64,000 nt of DNA, from the NCBI RefSeq assembly GCF_000091305.1, contig NC_013929.1, positions 2,356,001-2,420,000 on the forward strand. Reading direction: 5' to 3'. Made by a program: the position numbers and the translations under genes. This DNA comes from Streptomyces scabiei 87.22. Lineage in GTDB: Bacteria; Actinomycetota; Actinomycetes; Streptomycetales; Streptomycetaceae. Position 1 is the first letter of the stretch; each line of letters begins with the position of its first letter. The notes beneath the pieces were generated by a model. That model made no database searches, had not been told where the DNA came from, and saw nothing but the letters and a program-made list of their open reading frames with translations. This document shows, in pieces, positions 53,199-63,300 of this stretch.

Positions 53199-56100
53199 CG
53201 CTCATCCCCCACTCTCGCACCGCTGACGAGTCGGAGGTTCGCTTCAAGCCCACCCGCGCCGGAGTGATCGGCCTGTGGGACTACACCGACGAAGAATTTG
53301 TCTTCGCCGATGGCCGACTGGTCCTGCGCGGACACAACGGCTCCGGCAAGACCAAGGCCCTCGAAGTGCTGTTCCCCCTCGTGCTGGACGGTGTCCTCGA
53401 CGCAAGGCGTCTCGATCCGTTCAGCGGCGAGGAACGGACCATGAAGTCGAACCTGCTCTACAAAGGGCAGGAGTCCGCCTACGGTTATGTGTGGATGGAA
53501 TTTGCCCGCACCGACCCGGACGGGGAGGTCCTCGAAGCCGTCACCGTGGGGATCGGCATGCGGGTGACCAAGGCGATGTCCACTCCCGCCCGATTCTTCT
53601 TCGTTACCGACGGCCGAGTCGGCATCGACTTCGGCCTGCTGGACGGGGCCTCGCGCCCGCTGCGGGAGAAGGCCCTGGAGGCGCTGCTGGGCAAGAAAGC
53701 CATCTTCGATACGGCGGAGGCGTATCGGGAGAAGATCGATGACCGGCTGTTCGGGCTGGGCCGTGAGCGCTACAGCCAGCTGGTCAGCCTTCTGCTCCAG
53801 CTGCGGCGCCCGCTGTTGGCCAAGGATCTTGACCCGGTCAAGCTGTCCGAGACCCTTACCGCCGGCCTGCGCCCCGTCGACGATGACCTCATCCTGCAGG
53901 CCGCCCGCGACTTCGAGAACCTCGCCGAGATCCAAGCGCTCCTCAACGCCCTGACGGGGGCGGATACCGCAGTCCGTAACTTCCTACGTGACTACACCAC
54001 TTACCTGCGCGCCCATGCCCGTGACCGCATCGACCACGTCACCGGTCGCATCCAGGACACGGCCGCCCAGTGCGAGAAGATCATGGAAGCGGCGGAGGAC
54101 CGCCGTGCCTCGGAGCGGCAGCTGGCTTCCGCACAGCAGGAGCGGGATGCCGCTGAGCGCCAGTGCAATGAGCTCGGCGCCCGCCTGGCCGAGTACAAGG
54201 ACCACGACGCCATCAAGCAGCGGGACGGCCTCAAGGAACTACGCGATCGCGTACACGCGGAACGCCAGGGCCTCGCCGAGAGCGAACGCCACCTCAGCCA
54301 GGCCCAGAAGAGCTTGGCTACCCTCAAAGGGGAGGCAGAGCGCGCTGTCCAGCGGCACGGTGAGCTGCGCAAAGCGGCCTCCCGGCACACCGACAACCTG
54401 ATGGACGCCGCGCGCAGCTGCGGCATCCTGCACGACGACGCCACGCTAGATCTTGGTGCCGAGCTCGACACAGACGTGGCAGGTCGCGTAGCCGCGCGGC
54501 GCAGCGAACTGAAGGACGTACACGCCCACCTCGGCGCATTTGAGGACGCCAGGAAAGCCCAGGAACGCGAGCAGGATCACTGCGACACGGCCAGCGGTGA
54601 GCTGACCGAGGCCGAACGACAGTCCACCGCAGCAGCTGAGCGGCTCGAGATCGCCCGCACCACGGCCAGCCAGGAGCTGGACGAATTCATCAGCCGCTGG
54701 AGCAGCGGCAACGACATCACGGTCTTGGCCGCCAGCGACGGTGACGCGCTACGCGCGGCCGTCGACGCAGTGGGGGAACCCGAAGCGGCCCCGCTCTTGG
54801 AGGTGTTTCGTTCCCTCACCGACCAGCGCCGTACCAGGGCCGCGGCCCGCGTCGATACCTTGGAGCGGGAGCACAGCGGCGCTGCGGATGCTCTGCGCAG
54901 CAGACAGGGTGAACGCGACACCGTGGCCGCCGAGGCTGATGACGCGCCCCCGCCCAGTGACCTGCGTCCTGCCAGCCGCGACGAGCGGCTCGGCGCGCCG
55001 CTGTGGCAGCTCGTACAGTTCGCCGATCACGTCCCGGAGGACCATGCAGCCGCTGTGGAGGGCGCCCTGTACGGGGCCGGCCTGCTCACCGCCTGGCTGC
55101 ACCCCGACCCCGTGCTCACCGACCAGGCACTGCACGACAAGGTCGCCGACGCCTATCTGCGCCCGCTGCCTCCCGCACAGCGGCCCACCGGACCCACCCT
55201 GGCCGACCTGCTGGTCGTCGAAGATCAGCAGCTCGTCGCCGCCGCGACCGTACAGGCTGTCCTGGCATCCATCGCCGTAACGGACGACATCCCCGCAACG
55301 GACGACGCACTGCCCGCTCCTGCGGTCACGACCGGCTCGCATTTCAGCCTCGGCGTCCAGGTCGGTGCGCATCCCAAGGAGCAGCCGGAGTACATCGGAG
55401 CCACCGCGCGAGCCGCCCGTCGGCGCGAACGGCTGCGCGTGCTCGACGAATCCATCGCCGCCCTGGAAGCTCAGCTCGCCGGCATCGAAGAGCAGCAGCG
55501 GTACGCGCAAGAGGCATTCGACGACTTCGACCGCGCCAGGCGCGAGCTCCCCCGCACCCGGCCGATCACCGAGGCGGTAGGCGAGGTGGCCGTGGTGGCG
55601 GAGAAGGTCACCGGTGCCCGCCGCCGCCTCGCCGAAGCCCGCAAGCGGCTCGACGGGACGATCGCGCGCGCCCATGAGAAGAACCGGCAGCTTCGGCATG
55701 CGGCCACGGCTGCACGACTGCCCACCGTCCGTGAGGAACTGGACAAGGTAGCCCAGGCGCTCGACGACTTCGCCGGCGCCGGCAAGGCGCTCTCCACCTG
55801 CCGTGAGCAGGCCGATGCCGCCGAGCGCGACATCGCCGGCCGCCGGGACATCATCGCAACGCAGACCGAGTCGTGCACAGAACAGGCTGAGGCGCTGCAG
55901 GCGCGTAAGGACGCGTTCGCCGTTCAGGAGGAACGTCTGCGCACCCAGGAAGCAACGCTCGAAGCCCCTCTGCAGGAGATTCTGCAACAGATCGCGGACG
56001 CGGAAGTGCAGCTCACCGCAGCGCGGAAGACGTACGGCCGTGCGAGGAAGGAAGCGGAAGATCAGCGAGACCGGCTTCTGAAGGCTGACCATGCCCTGGA

Positions 56101-57514
56101 GTTCGGCAGTACAGCACTGGCCACGGCCGTGGCTGAGCAGGTGCGCACCACGCTCACGCTGGAGCCGTATGCCCGGCCCGACCTCCTCGGCCTCCTCGAA
56201 GCGAACGCCGAGACCGTCTGGTTGCCGCAGGACGTGTGGCCGAGCCCCGAGCAGGCAGTCCAGACCCTCATGGACAGCCTGACCTCGCCCGGCACCTCCC
56301 TCACGGGCATCCAGGCCGCCCAGAACGTCGTCCCCGCATCCGTCGCCTCCTTGATCAACGCGCTCGACGAGGCGACCCGGGGCCGGCCGATCACCGCGAG
56401 CCTCCTGAAGACCGTGACAACCAAGATCTCTACCGCTATCACCGCGCTGGAGGCAGCCCTGCTGGAGTCCGATCAGGGTTACCTCTTCGAGTGGGAGCCG
56501 GCCGGAGACATCATCCTGGCCCGGGTCACCGACAGCGAAGGGCCAGCTCCCGTAGCGGACTTCGCCCGCCGCCTGGCCGAACAGCTGGCTGATCAGAGCG
56601 TGCTGCTGGAAGACAAGGAACGGACCGTTCTGGAGGACGGCCTCCTGACCGGGCTGGCCGAGCAGATCCACGATCGCACCGTCGCCGCCCGCGACCTGGT
56701 CAGGAGCATGGACGCCGACACCCGCTCCAAGCCGATGTCCTCCGGTCAGACGGTGGGCATCAACTGGGTGATCTCCGACGCGCTCACCGACTCCCAGCAG
56801 GCTGTCAACAAACTGCTCGACAAGAACGCCTCCGGTCTCGGCCCAGCCGGACTGGCCGATCTCCGCTCCCACCTGCGCAGCCAGATCCGCACCAAGGCCG
56901 CTGCCGACAAGAAGAGGAGCTACCAGCAAGTGATCGCGGAAGTCCTGGACTACCGCACCTGGCGCAAGTTCGAGCTCCGTCTGTTCCGGCCGGGCATGAG
57001 CGAGGAGGAGCGGAAGAAGGGAGAACTGCTCACCAAGGCCAAGCACAGCGTGATGTCCGGCGGCGAGAAGTCCGCCTCCATCCACCTGCCGCTCTTCGCA
57101 GCCGCCCACGCCCAGTACACCTCCGCGTACCCGACCTGCCCGCGGCTGATCGCCCTTGACGAGGCTTTCGCTGGCATCGACGAGAAGTACCGTCCCGATC
57201 TGCTTGCCCTCACGGCCAAGTTCGACCTCGACCTGTTCATGACGGGCTACGACCTGTGGATCACCTACCCCGACGTGCCTCAGATCTCGCACTACGACAT
57301 GAAGCACGACGAGGCGTCTCACACCGTCTCCGCCATGCTGCTCGTCTGGGACGGCGAACAGATCCTCGATGACCTCGAATACCCCGGATCCGACGATCTG
57401 GCCGCCGAACTCCTCGGCTTCACGCCCCGTCGGCACGTTCCCGCCCAAGCAGGACTGCTCGCAGACATCCCCGATGACGAGCCGACGAACGACGATACCG
57501 AGGAAGCAGAATGA
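53195..57514 (+). CDS. jetC: Wadjet type III SMC-like ATPase JetC (TIGR02680 family)
   Basis: The motor subunit, 1439 aa. Walker A is GHNGSGKT (46-53). Long coiled-coil arms follow (about 270-475 and 700-960), joined by a hinge-like globular part around 490-700. The C-terminal head carries the ABC signature SGGEKSASIHLP (about 1288) and Walker B LIALDEAFAGID (Asp 1322, Glu 1323). This head-arm-hinge layout is that of SMC/Rad50/MukB ATPases. In characterised Wadjet systems the ATPase extrudes DNA loops and presents small circles to the nuclease. It is the third gene of the overlapping operon. Confidence 0.9.
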   Translation: MTLIPHSRTADESEVRFKPTRAGVIGLWDYTDEEFVFADGRLVLRGHNGSGKTKALEVLFPLVLDGVLDARRLDPFSGEERTMKSNLLYKGQESAYGYVWMEFARTDPDGEVLEAVTVGIGMRVTKAMSTPARFFFVTDGRVGIDFGLLDGASRPLREKALEALLGKKAIFDTAEAYREKIDDRLFGLGRERYSQLVSLLLQLRRPLLAKDLDPVKLSETLTAGLRPVDDDLILQAARDFENLAEIQALLNALTGADTAVRNFLRDYTTYLRAHARDRIDHVTGRIQDTAAQCEKIMEAAEDRRASERQLASAQQERDAAERQCNELGARLAEYKDHDAIKQRDGLKELRDRVHAERQGLAESERHLSQAQKSLATLKGEAERAVQRHGELRKAASRHTDNLMDAARSCGILHDDATLDLGAELDTDVAGRVAARRSELKDVHAHLGAFEDARKAQEREQDHCDTASGELTEAERQSTAAAERLEIARTTASQELDEFISRWSSGNDITVLAASDGDALRAAVDAVGEPEAAPLLEVFRSLTDQRRTRAAARVDTLEREHSGAADALRSRQGERDTVAAEADDAPPPSDLRPASRDERLGAPLWQLVQFADHVPEDHAAAVEGALYGAGLLTAWLHPDPVLTDQALHDKVADAYLRPLPPAQRPTGPTLADLLVVEDQQLVAAATVQAVLASIAVTDDIPATDDALPAPAVTTGSHFSLGVQVGAHPKEQPEYIGATARAARRRERLRVLDESIAALEAQLAGIEEQQRYAQEAFDDFDRARRELPRTRPITEAVGEVAVVAEKVTGARRRLAEARKRLDGTIARAHEKNRQLRHAATAARLPTVREELDKVAQALDDFAGAGKALSTCREQADAAERDIAGRRDIIATQTESCTEQAEALQARKDAFAVQEERLRTQEATLEAPLQEILQQIADAEVQLTAARKTYGRARKEAEDQRDRLLKADHALEFGSTALATAVAEQVRTTLTLEPYARPDLLGLLEANAETVWLPQDVWPSPEQAVQTLMDSLTSPGTSLTGIQAAQNVVPASVASLINALDEATRGRPITASLLKTVTTKISTAITALEAALLESDQGYLFEWEPAGDIILARVTDSEGPAPVADFARRLAEQLADQSVLLEDKERTVLEDGLLTGLAEQIHDRTVAARDLVRSMDADTRSKPMSSGQTVGINWVISDALTDSQQAVNKLLDKNASGLGPAGLADLRSHLRSQIRTKAAADKKRSYQQVIAEVLDYRTWRKFELRLFRPGMSEEERKKGELLTKAKHSVMSGGEKSASIHLPLFAAAHAQYTSAYPTCPRLIALDEAFAGIDEKYRPDLLALTAKFDLDLFMTGYDLWITYPDVPQISHYDMKHDEASHTVSAMLLVWDGEQILDDLEYPGSDDLAAELLGFTPRRHVPAQAGLLADIPDDEPTNDDTEEAE

Positions 57515-58842
57515 CCGGATCAGCAGCGGCATACGAGCGCTACCGGGCCCCCGAGTTTCGCCGGCTCCTGGCCGCTGCCCGGCGCTCGCTCGAGCGTCAC
57601 GGTGGCGAGGTCAAAGGCTCCATCGGCCTGGCCAACCCGACCACTGCAGAACGCAACGCCATCATCGGCATCACCGGCACATACCGGCCAGCCGACGTCC
57701 GCCGCATCACCATCCCTCTTTCAGTGCTGGAGCAGAGCGTCCGCAACGTCACGGGCATGTCGCTCCTCGATGTCCTGGAAGAGATCGGCCCCGAGCTTCG
57801 CTTTCGCGCCGATGAGCGGACAGCGGTCGATCAGGCACGGCAGGCGATCCTCGCTGAAGGCGAAGCCAGCCCGCTGCACGCCGCGCACTCCTGGTACCGG
57901 CAGTGGCTGGCCAGCCTCGCATCATCCGACGGCACGATCACAGCACTGATCAATAAAGAGGACACCCACCTCTTCAGCCAGGCCGTCCGCGTCCTGGAAC
58001 ACCTCTACAACCGGCCCAGTGACGCTCCACCGATCATGCTCCCTGCCTTGGCCGACGCCACCACTGGAGACACCAAAGCCCTCAACCCCGGCCGCGGCTC
58101 GCTGCCGACTCTGGTCCTGCGGGCCCTGGCCATGGCACGTGGAAAGCCGCTCGAATCAGGAGCCGAGGCTCGGCGCGAGCTGTGGGACGCCTTCGACGTC
58201 ATCGTCGACGACCTCGCCAGCCGTGTCCTCGTCCTCAACCTCCCCGCGACCGGCCAGGGGCTGGGCCAGTGGCTCACCGACGCCGCCCGCTACGGCACTC
58301 CCTTCCACGTCACCCTCCACCAGCTCGTCACCCTCCCGATCGCCGTGGACCTGCCAACGGTGTACGTCTGCGAAAACCCGGCTGTGCTCCGCCGCGCCGC
58401 CGGTGAGCTCGGTGCCGGCAGTCCGCCGCTGATCTGCGCCGAGGGTCGTCCCTCGACCGCCTTTCACCGGCTGGCGCGACTGATCATCGAAACTGGCGGC
58501 ACCTTGCGCTATCACGGGGACTTCGACTGGCCCGGCATCGACATGACCAACCAGCTCCGCGCCCGCTACCAGGCCGAACCCTGGCGGATGAGCGCCGCGG
58601 ACTATCTCAGCGCTGTTCGCGCCGACAGCGATCACGTCCCCCTGAGCGGCAAGGCACAGGACACCGCCTGGGAGCCGGGGCTCGCTGAGGCCATGAAGCG
58701 GGAGAACCGCGCGGTCTACGAAGAGGCCGTCGCTGACGTCCTCCTGGCGGATTGGAAGGGACCGGCAAGGAAAGAGGGCGATGGGCAAGCGCATGGGCCA
58801 CGGCACTGCCTCCCGCAAGAGATGGCGGCGCGTGCCCAGTGA
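57511..58842 (+). CDS. jetD: Wadjet type III nuclease JetD (DUF3323/DUF2399, TIGR02679 family)
   Basis: The nuclease subunit, 443 aa, start overlapping the jetC stop (ATGA). The N-terminal DUF3323 part (GSIGLANPTTAERNAIIGIT) leads to a C-terminal DUF2399 Toprim-like domain. That domain holds the conserved Glu in LICAEGRPSTAFHRLARLI (about 311) and the Asp pair in RYHGDFDWPGIDM (337 and 339), the expected metal ligands for DNA cleavage. After VADVLLADW the last ~28 residues are Lys/Gly/His/Arg-rich and unlike the domain; the family often ends near that point, so the tail may be read-through of a lost stop. Confidence 0.87.
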   Translation: MTGSAAAYERYRAPEFRRLLAAARRSLERHGGEVKGSIGLANPTTAERNAIIGITGTYRPADVRRITIPLSVLEQSVRNVTGMSLLDVLEEIGPELRFRADERTAVDQARQAILAEGEASPLHAAHSWYRQWLASLASSDGTITALINKEDTHLFSQAVRVLEHLYNRPSDAPPIMLPALADATTGDTKALNPGRGSLPTLVLRALAMARGKPLESGAEARRELWDAFDVIVDDLASRVLVLNLPATGQGLGQWLTDAARYGTPFHVTLHQLVTLPIAVDLPTVYVCENPAVLRRAAGELGAGSPPLICAEGRPSTAFHRLARLIIETGGTLRYHGDFDWPGIDMTNQLRARYQAEPWRMSAADYLSAVRADSDHVPLSGKAQDTAWEPGLAEAMKRENRAVYEEAVADVLLADWKGPARKEGDGQAHGPRHCLPQEMAARAQ

Positions 58843-59037
58843 CGCGCATCACTCAATCACCTTTTTCAAGCCAATGTCGGTCCGCGGTCCGCCCAGCCGC
58901 GTGGAGCGGCGGATCATGGTCATATCCTGCGTGGCTTTCGGGAGCGGGGCTGGTTTTCAGGAGTGTTCGGATAACAGGCAAACTGATGGACGACGTGAAT
59001 CTGGGAGTGCGTACGTGGAAGGGCGTGGACTGAGCTC

Positions 59038-60189
59038 ATGACCAAGAGCCCCACTCTGATCGGCCGCTACACGGTGGCGAGGGAGCTCGGCTCGGGCGGC
59101 ATGGGTGAGGTCTACCTTGCGTACTCCCCCGCAGGGTCTCCGGTAGCGGTGAAGGTGATCCGGAGCGACAAGCTCGACCCCATGACACGGGCGCGCTTCG
59201 AGAAGGAAGCATTGATCGCCCGGACGGTGGTGGGCACCAACCGGGTGGCGCGGTTCCTGGACGCCGACCCATACGCGGACCGGCCCTGGCTGGCCATGGA
59301 GTACGTGGCCGGACACACGCTGCTGGCCTGTGTGGACAGCGACGGCGTCCTTCCGCTCCCTCTGGTGGCCAGCCTTGGCGCGCTGCTGGCAGAGGGCCTG
59401 GATGCCGTACACCGCGCCGAACTGCTGCACCGGGACCTGACGCCGAAGAACGTCATCATGGGGGGCGACGGCCCGATGATCATCGACTTCGGACTGAGTG
59501 CGTTCATGGATGCTACTCAGGAGTCCTTGTCACACAGCGGCATGATCGTCGGCACTGTGCGTTGCATGCCTCCCGAGCAGGCGAGCGGCCATCCGCAGGT
59601 GACGCCGGCCGCTGACGTGTACGCGCTTGGGACGGTTCTGCTGTACGCGGCGGCCCGCCACTACCCGTACGACGGGTCGCGGTGGGAGGCCATCGTGGCT
59701 CAGATTGCCAACGCCGGGATCGCCCCAGATCTCAGCGGTGCGCCCTCTGGACTGGTGCCGTTGCTGACGTCGATGCTCGCCTACGCTCCGGAGGACCGGC
59801 CGACGCTCGATAGCGTCGCTGATGCGTGCGGCGACCTCATGGCGGCTTCGGGGATGGCGCCGGCGGACGCGCGGCTCGCCCTGATCGCGCGCTCCACAGC
59901 GGAGCAGGCATCGGGGCCGTCCGTCGAGCCCTTGTCCCCTGCGGTCGAGAAGGTCCTCGCAGAACAGGCTGCGCTCTTCGAGACCCCGGCCAGTCCGCTC
60001 GATGTACCACCGGGAGCAGATGCAGCCGCCGTGGCGGAAGAACAGGAGGACCAGCAGGGTACGCCGTCCGAACCGCCCGCGAGTCCACACAAGAAGGCTG
60101 CGAGTCCGTCGCGCCCCAGCCGGCCACCGGCGTCTGAGCGGGTGGCCGGGGAGCTTCGAGCGGCGTACGCAGCGGCCGCAGCCCTCTGA
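59038..60189 (+). CDS. Cytosolic Ser/Thr protein kinase (Hanks type) in defence island
   Basis: 383 aa. The kinase domain (about 8-275) is complete: glycine loop ELGSGGMGEVYLA, Lys39 in VAVKVI, catalytic loop HRDLTPKNVIM (Asp 133), IIDFGLSAF (Asp 150) and the GTVRCMPPEQA activation-segment end. After it comes a Pro/Ser/Lys-rich disordered tail ending in a short Ala-rich helix. There is no membrane helix or PASTA domain, unlike PknB-type kinases, so it is soluble. It lies 195 bp after jetD and 129 bp before the DrmD-like helicase. Kinases occur in other defence systems (PglW, Stk2). The target is unknown. Confidence 0.9.
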   Translation: MTKSPTLIGRYTVARELGSGGMGEVYLAYSPAGSPVAVKVIRSDKLDPMTRARFEKEALIARTVVGTNRVARFLDADPYADRPWLAMEYVAGHTLLACVDSDGVLPLPLVASLGALLAEGLDAVHRAELLHRDLTPKNVIMGGDGPMIIDFGLSAFMDATQESLSHSGMIVGTVRCMPPEQASGHPQVTPAADVYALGTVLLYAAARHYPYDGSRWEAIVAQIANAGIAPDLSGAPSGLVPLLTSMLAYAPEDRPTLDSVADACGDLMAASGMAPADARLALIARSTAEQASGPSVEPLSPAVEKVLAEQAALFETPASPLDVPPGADAAAVAEEQEDQQGTPSEPPASPHKKAASPSRPSRPPASERVAGELRAAYAAAAAL

Positions 60190-60232
60190 CCACGGGCGCT
60201 GTCGGTGCCCGGTGGGAAGCTGATGCGACGGG

Positions 60233-60322
60233 TGTGTACCCCGCCAGGATCGGCGGCGTATGTATCTGGTGGACGATGAGCGGCATCCGGTGCTGCTGGT
60301 GAGGGAACGGAGCGGACGTTGA
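60233..60322 (+). CDS. Possible 29-aa leader ORF before the helicase gene
   Basis: GTG 60233 to TGA 60322 encodes about 29 residues, including RMYLVDDERHPVLLVRERSG. A shorter version starts at ATG 60260. Its stop overlaps the TTG start of the helicase gene (TTGA), the same coupling used by the other island genes. No good ribosome site is seen and no family is recognisable. It could be a coupling peptide or chance. Confidence 0.3.
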   Translation, partial: CVPRQDRRRMYLVDDERHPVLLVRERSGR

Positions 60323-63300
60323 GCGTCGAGACTGGGGCCACGGGCGGCCAAGGCGATGCAGCGTGGGACGCCTGGGAGCCCGACGAGCCGCCAGTGGGCG
60401 GGCAAGGCCGGTTGTCGGCCGGCTACGCACCAGGGGCTCAGGTACTGATCCGCGACGAACTGTGGCTGGTACGCAAGGTCACCAACACCCGGCATGACGG
60501 GTGGATGGTCGAAGTCACCGGCGTCTCTTCATTCGTCCGCGGCACCGACGCCGTGTTCTATGACCGGCTGGACGACATCCAGGTACTCGATCCCCGCGAG
60601 ACGCAGCTGGTGGCCGACGACTCGTCCAACCATCGACGCGCCCGCTTGTTCCTCGAAGCGGTGATGCGCAAGACGTATCTGCCGCAGACCGAACACGGCC
60701 TGGCCCTGTCCGACGGCTTTCTGATGGACCAGCAGGTCCATCAGCTGCGGCCGGCGGAGTTGGCGCTGTCCATGAAGAACCCGCAGCCCCGCATCCTGAT
60801 CGCGGACGTGGTGGGTCTCGGTAAGACCCTGGAGATCGGGGTGCTGCTGGCCGAGCTCATCCGGCGCGGGCGCGGTGAGCGGATCCTGGTGGTCACCCCG
60901 CAACATGTGCTGGAACAGTTCCAGCGTGAGCTGTGGACCCGGTTCGCGATCCCCCTCGTGCGACTGGATTCGACCGGCATCCAGCGGGTGCAGCAGGAGA
61001 TCCCGGCCGGGCGCAATCCGTTCGCCTATTTCAAGCGCGCGATCATCTCCGTGGACACGCTGAAAAGTGATGTCTACGCCCATCATCTAGAACACACCGA
61101 CTGGGATGCGGTCGTCATCGACGAATCACACAACCTGGTCAATCGAGGCACAAAGAACAATGCGCTGGCCCGGCTGCTGGCGCAGAAGACCGACGCCCTC
61201 GTCCTCGCCTCAGCCACGCCGCACAACGGTGACGCTGCCTCGTTCGCCGAGCTGATCAAGATGCTGGACGAGGCCGCGATCGCCGATCCGTCCAAGTACG
61301 AGGTGAAGGATCTCGAGCACCTTTACATCCGGCGTACGAAGACGACTGCTGAGGTACGCGACGGGCTTAAGGGCGCGTGGGCGGACCGTGGCCCCTCGCA
61401 GCCCCTGCACGTGCCGGCCGGGGAGAAGGAGCTCGCGGTCTTCAAGGAGCTGGCTTCACGCTGGATCCCCGCCGACCCTTCGGTGCCGTCCGCGAGTACG
61501 TATCCACTCGTCCCCTACCAACTGCTGAAATCGTTCCTGTCCTCGCACCGGGCCCTGCTGGAAACGATCAAGACCCGCCTGACGAACCTGGACAAGCCGC
61601 CGGCCGAGAAGCCGACCACCAACACCAAGCGCAAGACGCGCCCGGTCGACCCCGCAGCCCGCGAAGCAGCCCGCAAGGCGGAGCGAGCCGCTCTGGTCGA
61701 GCTGCAGGCCCTCGCCGAGCAGATCCGGGACGACGACTCGGCGAAACTCGCCGCGCTGCTGAAGGAACTGCGCGCGCTGGGTGTCGGACCCGGCTCGGAC
61801 ACCCGGGTCGTGGTGTTCTCCGAACGCATCCCGACCCTTAAGTGGCTGGCAGAGACGGTGCCGGCGGCTCTGGGCTTTCCCCGCGGCACCACTGCGGACC
61901 CGAGCAAGCCCTGGCTGGACTTCGGGGGAGCAGTGCAGGTCATGCACGGCGATGCCACCACCGACGAGGAACAGACCGACATCGTCGAGAAGTTCGGGCT
62001 GCGCGATGACCCGGTGCGCATCCTGTTCACCGGTGACGTCGCCTCGGAAGGCGTCAACCTGCACCAGCAGTGCCACCTGCTGATCCATTACGACCTTCCG
62101 TGGTCCCTGATCCGCATCGAGCAGCGCAACGGCCGTATCGACCGCTACGGACAGGAACACCAGCCCCAGTTCCGGGCGCTGATCCTCACCAACGACGTCC
62201 CGTGGCGCACCGACGAAGTCACCGGCCAGCCGCGCACGCTGGATGACCGTCTGGTCGGCGAGAAGCTCCTGAAGCGCGAGGAGCAAGCACACAAGATCGA
62301 AGGATCAGCCGAGGCAGTCACTGGCCTGTACCGGGCCCAGGAGGAGGAGAACCGCCTCACTCAGGACCTGATCGCCGGCCGTACCGTCGAGGACTCGATC
62401 AAGCAGTCCCAGCAAAGTGGTGCTGCCTTCCTGACGGGCCTCCTGGGCCAGGTCGGTGCCGTGCCCGAGCACCCCGAAGTGCCCCGCGCAGCGGTCCCCA
62501 AGCTCTTCCGGTCCACGGCCGACTACTTCGACGAGGCACTGCGGCAGATCTGCCATCCCAATCCCGAGGATCAGTTGTCGCTGCTGCGCTACGACGACGG
62601 CACGATCGCCTTCGAGCCCCCGCGCGACCTGCTGTACCGGCTGAAGTCGCTGCCCAAGTCCTACCTGGACGAGCAGCGGATCCTGCCGCGCAAGAACGAA
62701 AAGGGCCGGATGCGCATCACCTTCTCCAAGACGCTCGCCAGTGCGCGGCTGAAGGCCGCTCGGGACTCCTCCAAGTCGCAGTGGCCCAACGTGTCCTACG
62801 TGACCGATGTGCACCCGGTGCTGGACTGGCTCACCGACAAGGTGCTCGTGCAGGTCGGCCGCCACCAGGCACCGGTGCTCGCAGCCGCCGTGGACCGCCC
62901 GGTCTTCCTGGTCCAGGGCATCTACTCCAACGCGGTGGGCCGCCCCACCGTCGTCGAGTGGATGGCCGTCACCGGCCTCCCCGACGCCCCCGAGATCAAG
63001 CCGCTGACCGCACAGCTGCTGGAAGACTATGGCGTCGGCCCGAACATGCCGGGCCGCGCCACTCCGCGTGACCTGCCGGGGCTCACCGACCTCGTGCCTG
63101 CCGCCATCGACGAGGCCGAGCGCTTCCTCAAGAGCAGGGAAGAGGACTACCAGTTCCAGATCGATAAGACGCTCGCTCCTTACCGCAAGCGTGTCACCTA
63201 CTGGAAACAGGAAGCCCTCTTCGCCGGCACACGCCGCGACAAGCAGGAAGTCGACCTGGCCGCCAGCCGCCGCCTGAGCCTGGTCAAGTCCCTGGAAACG

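Noticed and set aside
58781..59041. An 86-aa ORF between jetD and the kinase
   Set aside because: It begins inside jetD in another frame, has no ribosome site and a composition unlike neighbouring proteins.
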